Shown: positions 26,004 to 35,137 of the stretch, piece after piece
Layout: each line of letters opens with the position of its first letter
How positions within the stretch are numbered: position 1 is the first letter of the stretch
Source: Streptomyces albogriseolus
GTDB taxonomy: Bacteria > Actinomycetota > Actinomycetes > Streptomycetales > Streptomycetaceae
Reading direction: 5' to 3'
Assembly (NCBI GenBank): GCA_014650475.1
Contig: BMVA01000014.1
Span: 62,001 to 126,000, forward strand
DNA length: 64,000 nucleotides
Position numbers and translations under genes: made by a program
The notes under the pieces: model-generated
The model's input: only the letters and a program-made list of their open reading frames with translations
The model's database searches: none
Told to the model about the DNA's origin: nothing

Positions 26004-26444
26004 GTCGCTTGTCCTTCCTCATGACCCGCCCGGCGGGCCGTGTCGGCGCGCACGCGGGCAGGGGTACGGGTGGGTGTTGTTGCCTCCATCCTGCCCTTTT
26101 CGGCCGTAAGTCGGCTGTAAGGCGGCCGGAGCGGGGGGCGGCCAACGGCCCCGGGGGCCGGGGAACGTGCGGGCGAACGGGGCGGGAATACGAGAATTTC
26201 TCGCGAGGTTAGGTTTCCGCGGGAGGGAGCTTGGGGAGGACGGGTTTACATCCCGCGATCACGCTCTGCTCGTACCGCGCCACCGTGCGGTGCACACGGT
26301 CCGCTTCCGCAGAGCGGGCGTGGATGTCCGGTACCGTCGCCGCCCGGCCGAGCGGCGCCGGGCATCCGCCACGGACGTGATCGTCCCTTCCGACGGCACA
26401 CCCCCGTGCCACCGACCCACCGACCCAGGACGAGGGGGCGCAGC
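26004..26444. promoter_or_regulatory. Divergent regulatory region (cutR / 57-residue protein) with palindrome
   Basis: This 441-base region has no gene. It contains the perfect palindrome CGAGAATTTCTCG at 26191-26203 in a locally AT-rich patch, a plausible dimeric-regulator operator. The right end carries the ribosome binding site GAGGGGG of the gene at 26445. Confidence 0.4.
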
Positions 26445-26618
26445 ATGGACGCATTCACCGCAGGACTTCTGCAGCGCATAAAGACGACCGAGTCCGACCT
26501 GTCGCGGGCCCGCGACGAGGGCGACGACTTCCTCGTCGAAGTGGAGCAGGGCGAGCTCGACGACCTGCGCCGCCTGGCGGCCGAACACGGTGTGGAAGTC
26601 GGCGCGACGAGCGTCTGA
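26445..26618 (+). CDS. Conserved 57-residue hypothetical protein
   Basis: Starts MDAFTAGLLQRI and is mostly charged alpha-helix (LSRARDEGDDFLVEVEQGEL), predicted to form a helical hairpin. The start is supported by GAGGGGG 7 bases upstream, and a strong terminator follows directly, so it is a stand-alone transcript. This family is recurrent in Streptomyces. Function unknown. Confidence 0.7.
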   Translation: MDAFTAGLLQRIKTTESDLSRARDEGDDFLVEVEQGELDDLRRLAAEHGVEVGATSV

Positions 26619-26639
26619 CCGTCGCACACAGCAACGCCC

Positions 26640-26674
26640 GGTGGGCCTCGGCGGATGATCCGCCGAGGCCCACC
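26640..26674. terminator. Intrinsic terminator
   Basis: A 16-base perfect stem: 26640-26655 (GGTGGGCCTCGGCGGA) pairs with 26659-26674, with a 3-base loop. It follows the 57-residue gene. Confidence 0.75.
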
Positions 26675-26967
26675 GTCGTTCCCCCGCTGCTACGCCCGTG
26701 ACAGCCCACGGCGCGCGAACCCGCTGGCGCGCCGCCCTCGACGACACCGCGCCCGTCACACGCACGCTTGCTCCCCGGACGAGCCGCCCGTCACCGGGCC
26801 GAGGCGTGGACGGGCCTGGCCCAGCAAGGCTTGCCGCCCCGTCGGCTGGCCGGAGCCGGCCGACTTCACCGCGGGCGCGATCCGGCCCGGTCGGGGGCCG
26901 TCCGGGCGGGTGGGCGGCCGCCGATGCCCGGGGCCTTTCCCCGACGGTCGGCGGCGTCAGCCGCCCC
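26675..26967. other. Intergenic, nothing recognised
   Basis: GC-rich sequence between the terminator and the end of the convergent inositol monophosphatase gene. No gene or clear structure was seen. Confidence 0.4.
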
Positions 26968-27777
26968 CTACGCGCCGCATTCCTCCAGCAGCCCCAGCAG
27001 CGGCTTCAGGACGCCCGGGGACGCGGCCACCGTGAGCTCGGCGGAAGGAGGGCTGTCCGGGTGGCGGCCGGTGGTGAGGGCGCCGGATTCCCGGGCTATC
27101 AGGGCGCCCGCGGCGACGTCCCACGGGTGCAGGCCGCGTTCGTAGTAGCCGTCCAGGCGGCCCGCCGCCACGTCGCACAGGTCGATCGCCGCCGAGCCGC
27201 CACGGCGGATGTCCCGCACCAGCGGGATCAGCCGACGGGCGACCTCGGCCTGCTGCTCACGGACGTCGGCGACGTAGTTGAAGCCGGTGGAGACCAGCGC
27301 CTGGTCCAGCGGCGGCGACGGCCGGCAGGCCAGGCGCCGCTCGCCCTCCCAGCCGCCCGTGGCCCACGCCCCGCCGCCCAGCACCGCGTGGTACTCCTCC
27401 CCGCGCATCGGGGCGAACACCGCGCCGGCCACGGCCACGCCGTCCTGCTCGGCCGCCACGGAGACGGCCCAGGTGGGCAGGCCGTACAGGTAGTTCACGG
27501 TGCCGTCGAGGGGGTCGACGACCCAGCGGACGCCGCTGCTGCCGGCGGTGGAGGCGCCCTCCTCGCCGAGGATGCCGTCCTCCGGGCGGCGCTCGGCGAT
27601 CAGCGCGGTGATCAGCTTCTCCGCCGCGAGGTCCATCTCGGTGACGACGTCGACCGAGCTGGACTTGGTGGCGGCGACCGCGAGATCGGCCGGGCGGCCG
27701 TCGCGCAGCAGCTCACCCGCGCGCCGGGCGGCCTCCCGGGCCAGTTCCAGCAGTTCCGCGTGCAGGAGATCGGTCAC
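26968..27777 (-). CDS. Inositol monophosphatase family protein
   Basis: 269 residues from GTG 27777, chosen for the GAGGAG ribosome binding site. It has the metal-binding motifs of Mg-dependent, Li-sensitive phosphatases: GEEG (first glutamate), DPLDGTVNY (DPxDGTxN) and the C-terminal HPWDVAAG. It should hydrolyse inositol-1-phosphate, histidinol phosphate or a related ester. The family is promiscuous. It follows ferrochelatase on the same strand after 8 bases. Confidence 0.9.
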   Translation of the reverse strand: MTDLLHAELLELAREAARRAGELLRDGRPADLAVAATKSSSVDVVTEMDLAAEKLITALIAERRPEDGILGEEGASTAGSSGVRWVVDPLDGTVNYLYGLPTWAVSVAAEQDGVAVAGAVFAPMRGEEYHAVLGGGAWATGGWEGERRLACRPSPPLDQALVSTGFNYVADVREQQAEVARRLIPLVRDIRRGGSAAIDLCDVAAGRLDGYYERGLHPWDVAAGALIARESGALTTGRHPDSPPSAELTVAASPGVLKPLLGLLEECGA

Positions 27778-27785
27778 GGGGCTCC

Positions 27786-28913
27786 TCAGGCGTAGGGGCT
27801 GTCGGCGCCCGCGGCGGCGGGACGCGGGGCGCGGGCCGGGCAGCAGCCCACGGGGCACAGGTCGTGGCTGGGGCCGAGCGCGCCCAGGGCGCACCGGGTG
27901 ACGTCCCGCCCGCTCTCGGCCGCGGCGCGCTCCAGCACCAGTTCGCGGACGGCGGCGGCGAACCGCGGGTCGTCGCCGACGGTCGCCGAGCGGCGCACCG
28001 GCAGGCCCAGCTCCTCCGCCTTGGCGGTGGCCTCGGTGTCGAGGTCGTACAGGACCTCCATGTGGTCCGAGACGAAGCCGATGGGGGCCATGACGACCGC
28101 CGGGACGCCGGCGGCCTTCCGCTCCTCGAGGTGGTCGCAGATGTCGGGCTCCAGCCACGGGATGTGCGGGGCGCCGGAGCGGGACTGGTAGACGAGCTGC
28201 CAGGGGTGGTCGACGCCGGTGCGCTCACGGACGGCGTCGGCGATCAGCCGAGCCACGTCCAGGTGCTGCGCGACGTACGCGCCGCCGTCGCCGTGCGCCT
28301 CGACGGGGCCGGAGGTGTCCGCGGCGGCGGTGGGGATGGAGTGGGTGCAGAAGGCGATGTGCGCGCCGTCCCGGACGTCCTCGGGGAGGTCGGCGAGCGA
28401 CCGGATCACCCCGTCGGCCATGGGCTCGACGAAGCCGGGGTGGTTGAAGTAGTGCCGCAGCTTGTCGGTCTTCGGCAGCTCCAGCCCTTCCTTCTCCAGC
28501 GTGGCGAGCGCGTCGGCGAGGTTCTCGCGGTACTGGCGGCAGCCGGAGTAGGAGGCGTAGGCGCTGGTGGCGAGGACCAGGATGCGGCGGCGGCCGTCGC
28601 GCACCATGTCCCGGAGGGTGTCGGTGAGATAGGGCGCCCAGTTGCGGTTGCCCCAGTACACCGGCAGGTCCAGGCCGTGCTCGGCGAAGTCCTTGCGCAG
28701 CGCGTCCAGCAGGGCGCGGTTCTGGTCGTTGATGGGGCTGACCCCGCCGAACCGGAAGTAGTGCTGCCCGACTTCCTTGAGGCGTTCCTTGGGGATGCCC
28801 CGCCCGCGTGTCACGTTCTCCAGGAACGGGACGACGTCGTCCGGGCCTTCCGGGCCGCCGAAGGAGAGCAGGAGCAGGGCGTCGTAGGGACTGGCATCGA
28901 GCACGTCAGACAT
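27786..28913 (-). CDS. cpfC: Ferrochelatase (coproporphyrin III type)
   Basis: 375 residues from ATG 28913. It inserts iron into the porphyrin in haem synthesis. Actinobacteria use the coproporphyrin route, hence CpfC rather than HemH. Family motifs are seen in order: [12 protein letters not shown] near the N-terminus, [11 protein letters not shown], the catalytic-site His in FCTHSIP, and the metal-site Glu in [16 protein letters not shown]. The C-terminus carries the cysteine cluster CPVGCCPA plus a Cys in RCALG, matching the [2Fe-2S] ligands known from actinobacterial ferrochelatases. Upstream of, and probably co-transcribed with, the inositol monophosphatase gene. Confidence 0.93.
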   Translation of the reverse strand: MSDVLDASPYDALLLLSFGGPEGPDDVVPFLENVTRGRGIPKERLKEVGQHYFRFGGVSPINDQNRALLDALRKDFAEHGLDLPVYWGNRNWAPYLTDTLRDMVRDGRRRILVLATSAYASYSGCRQYRENLADALATLEKEGLELPKTDKLRHYFNHPGFVEPMADGVIRSLADLPEDVRDGAHIAFCTHSIPTAAADTSGPVEAHGDGGAYVAQHLDVARLIADAVRERTGVDHPWQLVYQSRSGAPHIPWLEPDICDHLEERKAAGVPAVVMAPIGFVSDHMEVLYDLDTEATAKAEELGLPVRRSATVGDDPRFAAAVRELVLERAAAESGRDVTRCALGALGPSHDLCPVGCCPARAPRPAAAGADSPYA

Positions 28914-29061
28914 GTCTCGATCCTCCCACCCGGCACCGACAGCGGGGACAGGGGCCGGGGGTGTCGCGGGAAGGTGCCGTACATCACCGGCGCAAGCGGG
29001 TGACGCCGCCGGTAATCTGTATCGACGGCGATAGCACCTTACTGATCTTCCGGAGAACCCC

Positions 29062-30300
29062 GTGCCCAGCCCTTATGGCGCCCTGTTCGCCGCCCCCGGC
29101 AGCAAGGCCTTCTCCGCCGCGGGGTTCCTCGGCCGGATGCCGCTGTCCATGATGGGCATCGGCGTCGTCACGATGATCTCCCAGGTGACCGGCCGGTACG
29201 GGCTGGCCGGCGCCCTCTCGGCGACCATCGCGCTGTCCGCCGCGCTGGTGGGCCCTCAGGTCTCGCGGCTGGTGGACCAGTACGGGCAGCGCCGGGTGCT
29301 GCGTCCGGCCACGCTGCTGTCGCTGGCCGCGGCGGCGGTGCTGCTGCTCGCCGTGCACTTCTCCTGGCCGGAGTGGGTGCTGTTCGCCGCGTGCGTGGGG
29401 ATCGGCTGTGTGCCGAGCCTCGGCGCGATGGTCCGGGCCCGCTGGGCGGCGCTGTACCGCGGCACTCCGCGCCTGCACACCGCCTACTCGTTCGAGTCGG
29501 TGGTCGACGAGGTGTGCTTCATCGTCGGCCCGATCGTCTCCATCGGCCTGTCCACGGCCTGGTTCCCGGAGGCCGGCCCGCTGCTGGCGGCCTGCTTCCT
29601 GGCGGCCGGCGTCTTCTGGCTGACCGCGCTGCGCGCCACCGAGCCGGAACCGCATCCCGGTGAGCGGAAGGGCGGCGGCACGGCGCTGCGGTCGCGCGGT
29701 CTGCAGGTCCTGGTGGCGACGTTCGTGGCGACGGGCACGATCTTCGGCGCGGTGGACGTGGTGACGGTCGCCTTCGCCGAGGAGGAGGGGCACAAGGCCG
29801 CGGCCAGCGTGGTGCTCGCGGTGTACGCCCTGGGTTCCTGCGTGGCCGGTCTGGTGTTCGGGCTGCTGCACTTCGCGGGGGCGCCGGAACGCCGGTGGCT
29901 GCTCGGCGTTTGCGCGATGGCCGTGAGTATGATCCCACTCCTACTGGTCGGGAACTTGCCGTTTCTGGCCGTGGCGCTGTTCGCTGCGGGTCTGTCCATC
30001 GCTCCCACGATGATCACGACCATGTCCCTCATCGAAGAGCACGTACCTCGCGCGCAGCTCACCGAGGGGATGACCTGGGTGAGCACCGGGCTCGCGGTCG
30101 GCATCGCCCTCGGTTCCTCCGTGGGCGGCTGGGTGATCGACGCGGCCGGGGCGCGCGCCGGGTACGGGGTTCCGGCGGCCGCCGGGGCCGTCGCGGTCGC
30201 GGTCGGTTTCCTCGGGTACCGCCGGCTCAAGCGGCCGGCGCCGGGTCGGGGAGGCTTCGTTGGGCAGCACGACGAGCGCGAAGAACGGCACGTGGCGTAA
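29062..30300 (+). CDS. MFS transporter
   Basis: 412 residues from GTG 29062, GGAG ribosome binding site. Twelve hydrophobic segments with an MFS loop after TM2 ([13 protein letters not shown], resembling the GxxxDxxGRR motif). It belongs to the drug/sugar exporter type. Substrate unknown. Its 3' end overlaps the start of the FAD oxidase gene by about 41 bases, so the two are probably expressed together. Confidence 0.85.
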   Translation: MPSPYGALFAAPGSKAFSAAGFLGRMPLSMMGIGVVTMISQVTGRYGLAGALSATIALSAALVGPQVSRLVDQYGQRRVLRPATLLSLAAAAVLLLAVHFSWPEWVLFAACVGIGCVPSLGAMVRARWAALYRGTPRLHTAYSFESVVDEVCFIVGPIVSIGLSTAWFPEAGPLLAACFLAAGVFWLTALRATEPEPHPGERKGGGTALRSRGLQVLVATFVATGTIFGAVDVVTVAFAEEEGHKAAASVVLAVYALGSCVAGLVFGLLHFAGAPERRWLLGVCAMAVSMIPLLLVGNLPFLAVALFAAGLSIAPTMITTMSLIEEHVPRAQLTEGMTWVSTGLAVGIALGSSVGGWVIDAAGARAGYGVPAAAGAVAVAVGFLGYRRLKRPAPGRGGFVGQHDEREERHVA

Positions 30301-31579
30301 CTGGGGAGGCACCGTCTCCGTCCGGCCGGCCCGGGAGGTCACTCCGGCCTCCGTCGACGAACTGGCCGACGCCATGCGCCGGGCCGCCGAGGACGGGCTG
30401 CCGGTGAAGGCGGTGGGAACCGGCCACTCCTTCACCTCCATCGCCGCGACCGACGGCCTGCTGGTACGCCCTCAGCTGCTGACGGGGATACGGAGGATCG
30501 ACCGCGAGGCGGGCACCGTCACGGTCGAGGCGGGCACCCCGCTGAAGCGGCTCAACGCCGCCCTGGCGCGTGAGGGCCTGTCGCTGACCAACATGGGCGA
30601 CATCATGGAGCAGACGGTCTCCGGCGCCACCAGCACCGGCACCCACGGCACCGGCCGGGAGTCCGCCTCCATCGCCGCCCAGATCAAGGGCCTCGAACTG
30701 GTCACCGCCGACGGCTCGGTGCTGAGCTGTTCCGAGAAGGAGAGCCCGGACGTCTTCGCCGCCGCCCGGATCGGTCTCGGCGCCCTCGGCATCGTCACCG
30801 CCCTCACCTTCGCCGTGGAGCCGCTGTTCCTCCTCACCGCACGCGAGGAGCCTATGACGTTCGACCGGGTGTGCGCCGAGTTCGACGCGCTGCACGCGGA
30901 GAACGAGCACTTCGAGTTCTACTGGTTCCCGCACACCGGCAACACCAACACCAAGCGCAACAACCGCAGCGCCGGCCCGGAGCGTCCCGTGCCGCCGCTG
31001 CGCGGCTGGTTCGAGGACGAGTTCCTCTCCAACGGGGTCTTCCGGGTCGCCAACTGGGTGGGCCGCGCCGCCCCGGTGACGATTCCGGCCATCGCGCAGA
31101 TCTCCAGCCGGGCGCTGTCCGCGCGGACGTACACCGACATCCCCTACAAGGTGTTCACCTCCCCGCGCCGGGTGCGCTTCGTGGAGATGGAGTACGCGGT
31201 GCCGCGCGAGGCGCTCGTGGACACGCTGCGGGAGCTGAAGGCGATGGTGGACCGGTCCCCGCTGCGGGTGAGCTTCCCGGTCGAGGTGCGCACCGCGCCG
31301 GCCGACGACATCACCCTGTCCACGGCGTCCGGCCGGGAGAGCGCCTACGTGGCGGTCCACATGTTCAAGGGGACCCCGTACCAGCGGTACTTCACCGCCG
31401 CCGAGCGCATCTTCACCGCGCACGAGGGACGACCCCATTGGGGGAAGATCCACACGCGTGACGCCGAGTACCTCTCACGGGTGTATCCGCGTTTCGGCGA
31501 GTTCGTCGCGCTGCGGGACCGGCTGGACCCGGAACGGCGGTTCCGCAACGACTACTTGCGCAGGGTCCTGGGCGCGTAG
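30260..31579 (+). CDS. D-arabinono-1,4-lactone / L-gulonolactone oxidase-like flavoprotein
   Basis: 439 residues. Start TTG 30260 is supported by GGGGAGG 6 bases upstream, although it lies within the MFS gene. The VAO-type FAD-binding domain (about 15-185) has AVGTGHSFTS with the histidine that usually carries covalent FAD, and GATSTGTHGTG. The C-terminal ALO domain ends with HWGKIHTRD and DPERRFRNDYL, typical of aldonolactone oxidases. It oxidises a sugar lactone with O2. The exact substrate is not known. Confidence 0.88.
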   Translation: MGSTTSAKNGTWRNWGGTVSVRPAREVTPASVDELADAMRRAAEDGLPVKAVGTGHSFTSIAATDGLLVRPQLLTGIRRIDREAGTVTVEAGTPLKRLNAALAREGLSLTNMGDIMEQTVSGATSTGTHGTGRESASIAAQIKGLELVTADGSVLSCSEKESPDVFAAARIGLGALGIVTALTFAVEPLFLLTAREEPMTFDRVCAEFDALHAENEHFEFYWFPHTGNTNTKRNNRSAGPERPVPPLRGWFEDEFLSNGVFRVANWVGRAAPVTIPAIAQISSRALSARTYTDIPYKVFTSPRRVRFVEMEYAVPREALVDTLRELKAMVDRSPLRVSFPVEVRTAPADDITLSTASGRESAYVAVHMFKGTPYQRYFTAAERIFTAHEGRPHWGKIHTRDAEYLSRVYPRFGEFVALRDRLDPERRFRNDYLRRVLGA

Positions 31580-32029
31580 TCCCGGCGCTGGTCCCGGCGC
31601 GTGGACCAGGGCCGTGGACATTGCCTCCGTATCCGGCGATCGCGTGAAGTACCCCACAAGTCCCCCACGTCCAGGGGTGGATGAGTGGGGCAACGGCGGC
31701 CAAGTCCCACCCCTTGCGTGAACTCGCACGGCGTGCCAATCCACGCACGTGGCCCAAATGGAGTACTGTTGCGAGCCCTGGGTCCGGACTCCCGTCAGGG
31801 TGCCCGGGTCCTCGGAGGACCGCCGGGAGGGGGCTAGTTGCACAGGGTGACGCATTTGGTCACTTAGCGTTGCGAATAGGTAACCGTGCCATAACGGCGA
31901 TCCAGGGCCCGCGCCCGACACGCCGGGCAACTCGGCAAGGTTGTGGCAGGCTGCACCCGGGCAGGCCACACTCGACTAGCGGAAGCAGCGACGCACGTGA
32001 CGTCGGCAGGCACCACCCGGGAGGTCCCC
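31580..32029. promoter_or_regulatory. Long leader/promoter region of sepH
   Basis: This 450-base region has no gene. Candidate elements are two inverted repeats, CCACGCACGTGG at 31741-31752 and GTGAC-N7-GTCAC at 31847-31863, and a GTCC-TCGG-AGGAC hairpin near 31809-31821. A TTGCGA near 31874 may belong to a promoter, but its -10 partner is unclear. The sepH ribosome binding site is GGGAGGT at about 32020-32026. Confidence 0.4.
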
Positions 32030-33076
32030 ATGCCCGAACTGCGTGTCGTGGCCGTCTCGAATGACGGCACACGGCTGGTGCTGAAGGCTGCGGACAGCAC
32101 GGAGTACACGCTTCCGATCGACGAACGGCTCCGCGCCGCCGTGCGCGGCGACCGTCCCCGCCTCGGCCAGATCGAGATCGAGGTGGAGAGCCACCTCCGC
32201 CCCCGCGACATCCAGGCCCGTATAAGGGCGGGCGCGACCGCGGAAGAGGTCGCGCAGATGGCCGGCATCCCCGTGGACCGCGTGCGGCGCTTCGAGGGCC
32301 CCGTTCTCGCCGAGCGCGCCTTCATGGCCGAGCGCGCCCGCAAGACGCCGGTCCGCCGCCCCGGTGAGAACTCCGGCCCCCCGCTGGGCGAGGCCGTGCA
32401 GGAGCGGCTGCTGCTGCGCGGCGCGGAGAAGGACACCGTCCAGTGGGACTCCTGGCGCCGCGACGACGGCACATGGGAGGTCCTGCTGGTCTACCGGGTC
32501 GCGGGCGAGCCGCACTCGGCGAGCTGGACGTACGACCCGCCGCGGCGACTCGTCCAGGCCGTCGACGAGGAGGCCCGCTCGCTGATCGGCGAGTCCGACG
32601 ACCTCGCCGCGCCCGAGCCCAGCTTCCCCTTCGTGCCGCGCATCGCACGGCTCCCGCGCGACCGCCCGCTGGACCGCCCCGCCGACCGCGAGCGGCCCAG
32701 CCTGCCCGCGCAGGCGTCCGAACCGGCCGAGGAGTCCACCGCGGCCACCGCCTCGGGCGAGCGCGACTCCCTGACCAGCCTGCTGGAGGCCGTGCCGAGC
32801 TTCCGCGGCGACCTGGTGGTGCCGGAGCGCACCGAACCGCCCGCCGAGGAGCCGGAGTCCGAGCCCGAGGCGGAGGAGCCGCCGGCGCCGGCCGCGTCCG
32901 CGGGCTCCGCGTACGCGGATGTGCTGATGCCCCGTTCGGTGGGCGGCCACCGGGACCGCCTCATCGGCTCGACCGACCGTCAGGCCGAGGCCGACGGCGT
33001 CCGCCCGGGCCGCCGCGCGGCGGTCCCGAGCTGGGACGAGATCGTCTTCGGGACGCGGCGCAAAAAGCAGGAGTAG
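32030..33076 (+). CDS. sepH: SepH, septation protein (DUF3071)
   Basis: 348 residues from ATG 32030 with GGGAGGT. The N-terminal 180 residues form the DUF3071 domain, starting MPELRVVAVSNDGTRLVL. Its helix-turn-helix-like segment (EEVAQMAGIPVDRVRRFEG) is needed for FtsZ binding in the family. The middle (about 215-310) is a disordered acidic/proline region. A short conserved C-terminus (SWDEIVFGTRRK) ends it. SepH stimulates FtsZ assembly in Streptomyces sporulation and vegetative septation. Confidence 0.93.
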   Translation: MPELRVVAVSNDGTRLVLKAADSTEYTLPIDERLRAAVRGDRPRLGQIEIEVESHLRPRDIQARIRAGATAEEVAQMAGIPVDRVRRFEGPVLAERAFMAERARKTPVRRPGENSGPPLGEAVQERLLLRGAEKDTVQWDSWRRDDGTWEVLLVYRVAGEPHSASWTYDPPRRLVQAVDEEARSLIGESDDLAAPEPSFPFVPRIARLPRDRPLDRPADRERPSLPAQASEPAEESTAATASGERDSLTSLLEAVPSFRGDLVVPERTEPPAEEPESEPEAEEPPAPAASAGSAYADVLMPRSVGGHRDRLIGSTDRQAEADGVRPGRRAAVPSWDEIVFGTRRKKQE

Positions 33077-33104
33077 GCCGGCTCGCCGGCCCCCTGGCGG
33101 GCCT

Positions 33105-33156
33105 CGTCCTCAAACGCCGGACGGGCTGATTTCAGCCCGTCCGGCGTTTGAGGACG
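33105..33156. terminator. Strong intrinsic terminator
   Basis: A perfect 25-base stem with a 2-base loop: 33105-33129 pairs with 33132-33156 (core CTCAAACGCCGGACGGGCTG). It lies between convergent sepH and the sulfurtransferase gene. Confidence 0.85.
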
Positions 33157-33159
33157 ATT

Positions 33160-33205
33160 CAGCCCCTCCGGCGCTTGAGGAGCGGGGTCCGGGGCGGAGC
33201 CCCGG
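33160..33205 (+). repeat. Dispersed Streptomyces intergenic repeat, copy 2
   Basis: Near-identical to 19864-19908: CAGCCCCTCCGGCG, then TTGAGGAGCGGGG, ending in a TCCGGGGCGGAGCCCCGG hairpin. The adjacent terminator arm shares the core (C/T)CCGGCGTTTGAGGA, so the two structures may be evolutionarily related. Confidence 0.6.
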
Positions 33206-33223
33206 GGCGGGACGGGCAGGCGG

Positions 33224-34072
33224 CTACTGCGGATCCGGCCCCACCGCGACCGGTCGCGCCGGATCCGACGACCACTCGGACCAGGAACCGACGTACAGAG
33301 CCGCCGGAATGCCGGCGATCTCCAGCGCCAGTACCTCGTGCGCCGCCGACACGCCCGAGCCGCAGTACACGCCGACCGGCGCGTCCGGCGTCGCGCCCAG
33401 TCGGCCGAAGCGGGCGCGCAGTTCGGCGGCGGGCCGGAAGCGGCCTTCCGCGTCCACGTTGTCGGAGGTCGGCGCGGACACCGCGCCCGGGATGTGGCCG
33501 CCGACGGGGTCGATCGGCTCCACCTCGCCCCGGTACCGCTCCCCCGCACGGGCGTCCAGCAGCACGCCCGCACGCGCCAGCGCCGCCGCGCCGTCCGCGT
33601 CCAGCACGCCGCTCCCCGCCGGCTCCGGCACGAAGTCGCCCTCGGCCGGCGTCGGCGCCTCCGTCTCCAACGGGCCGTCCCAGGCGGGCAGTCCGCCGTC
33701 CAGGACGCGTACGTCCGGGTGACCGGTCCACCGCAGCAGCCACCAGGCGCGGGCCGCCGCCCACCCCATGCCGCCGTCGTACGCGACCACGGGCGTTCCC
33801 GCTGACACCCCGGCGCGCCGCATCGCCGCGCCGAACACGTCGAGGTCCGGCAGCGGATGGCGTCCCCGCGCACCCGGCGCGGACGCCAGTTCGCGGTCCA
33901 GGTCGACGAAGACGGCGCCGGGGACATGGCCGGACGCGTAGGCGGCACGGCCGTCGAACGGCTCGCCGGCCGCGGCGGCCGTGCTGAGCTGCCAGCGGAC
34001 GTCGAGCAGGACCGGAGGGCGCTCCGACCGCAGCGCGTCCGCGAGTTCGGATGCGGAGATGATGGCGTTCAT
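33224..34072 (-). CDS. Thiosulfate/3-mercaptopyruvate sulfurtransferase
   Basis: 282 residues. ATG 34072 is preferred over ATG 34081, because the GAGG ribosome binding site fits only the inner start. Two rhodanese domains (about 5-125 and 155-275). Only the second is catalytic, with Cys237 in the CGSGV loop, a mercaptopyruvate-type loop. It transfers sulphur to cyanide or thiols. The linker and loop length match the family. Confidence 0.9.
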   Translation of the reverse strand: MNAIISASELADALRSERPPVLLDVRWQLSTAAAAGEPFDGRAAYASGHVPGAVFVDLDRELASAPGARGRHPLPDLDVFGAAMRRAGVSAGTPVVAYDGGMGWAAARAWWLLRWTGHPDVRVLDGGLPAWDGPLETEAPTPAEGDFVPEPAGSGVLDADGAAALARAGVLLDARAGERYRGEVEPIDPVGGHIPGAVSAPTSDNVDAEGRFRPAAELRARFGRLGATPDAPVGVYCGSGVSAAHEVLALEIAGIPAALYVGSWSEWSSDPARPVAVGPDPQ

Positions 34073-34279
34073 GGTCACCATCCTCGCGCACGGGGTGGCC
34101 GACTCGTCCCGGTCCGGCTACTCTGCTCGGCCGGGCACATCCGGTCACCGGGCGTACGGGATCGGGCACATACGGTGTCGGCCGCGATGCGGGAACGATC
34201 CGCCGGGCCGGACACGGGACGGCCCCGGCAGGGGCGAGCGGACACGGCCGACGTACGGGCGGCCGAGAAGAGAGTGACG

Positions 34280-35083
34280 ATGACCGACGCACGGGGGAAC
34301 GCCCGCCCGAACGGCGACGGGTCCGCCCGGCACGCACCCGGCACACCCTGCTGGGTGAGCCTGATGGTGCGCGGACTCGACGCGACGGAGCAGTTCTACG
34401 GGGCGCTGTTCGGCTGGGAGTTCCGGCCCGGCCCGCGGCCGCTGGGCCCGTACGTGCGTGCCGTGCTCGACGGGCACGCGGTGGCCGGGATCGGGGTGCT
34501 TCCACCGGACCGCCGGCTGCCGGCGGCGTGGACGCCGTACTTCGCCTCCGACGACGTGGATCTGACGGCCGAGGTGGTGCGTTCGTGCGGCGGGACCGTC
34601 GGCGTGGGGCCGCTGAGCGCGGACGGCGCGGGGCGGCTGGCACTCGCCTCGGACCCGTGCGGCGCGGTCTTCGGCATCTGGGAGGCGGCCGACGGCTCCG
34701 TCCCCGGTGTCAGCGGCCGGCCCGGCACCCCGGCGTGGAACGAACTGGCCACCTTCGAGACCACGAATGTGGCCAAGTTCTACGAGACCGTGTTCGGTTA
34801 CGACGAGGAACCGGTCGTCTCCGCCGACCTGGACTACGTGACGCTGCGCCTGGACGGCCGCCCGGTGACCGGCGTCCACGGCCTGGGCAACGCGCTGCCC
34901 CGGGACCGGGGACCGCACTGGACGACCTACTTCACCGTGGCGGACACCGACGACGCGGTGGACCAGGTGCTCCACCTCGGCGGCCAGCTGCTCGGCGGCC
35001 CCCGGGACACCGCACACGGCCGGGTCGCCACGGTGGCCGACCCGGAGGGGGCGCGGTTCGCACTGGTACGGGGGCCGCGCTGA
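34280..35083 (+). CDS. VOC-family protein (two glyoxalase-like domains)
   Basis: 267 residues from ATG 34280 with GAAGAGAG upstream. Two tandem vicinal-oxygen-chelate modules: residues about 20-135 (CWVSLMVRGLDATEQFYGALFGWEF) and about 145-265 (WNELATFETTNVAKFYETVFGYDEE). This arrangement is common in streptomycete glyoxalase/bleomycin-resistance-like proteins, often of unknown substrate. No operon partner. Confidence 0.87.
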   Translation: MTDARGNARPNGDGSARHAPGTPCWVSLMVRGLDATEQFYGALFGWEFRPGPRPLGPYVRAVLDGHAVAGIGVLPPDRRLPAAWTPYFASDDVDLTAEVVRSCGGTVGVGPLSADGAGRLALASDPCGAVFGIWEAADGSVPGVSGRPGTPAWNELATFETTNVAKFYETVFGYDEEPVVSADLDYVTLRLDGRPVTGVHGLGNALPRDRGPHWTTYFTVADTDDAVDQVLHLGGQLLGGPRDTAHGRVATVADPEGARFALVRGPR

Positions 35084-35137
35084 CGCGTCCGCAAGGACGG
35101 TGGAAGTCATCGCGGTCGCGTCGTGCCGGGCTCTTCG

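Noticed and set aside
31580-32029. c-di-AMP riboswitch upstream of sepH
   Set aside because: I looked for the GTCAGCTAACC core and did not find it; only small inverted repeats are present.
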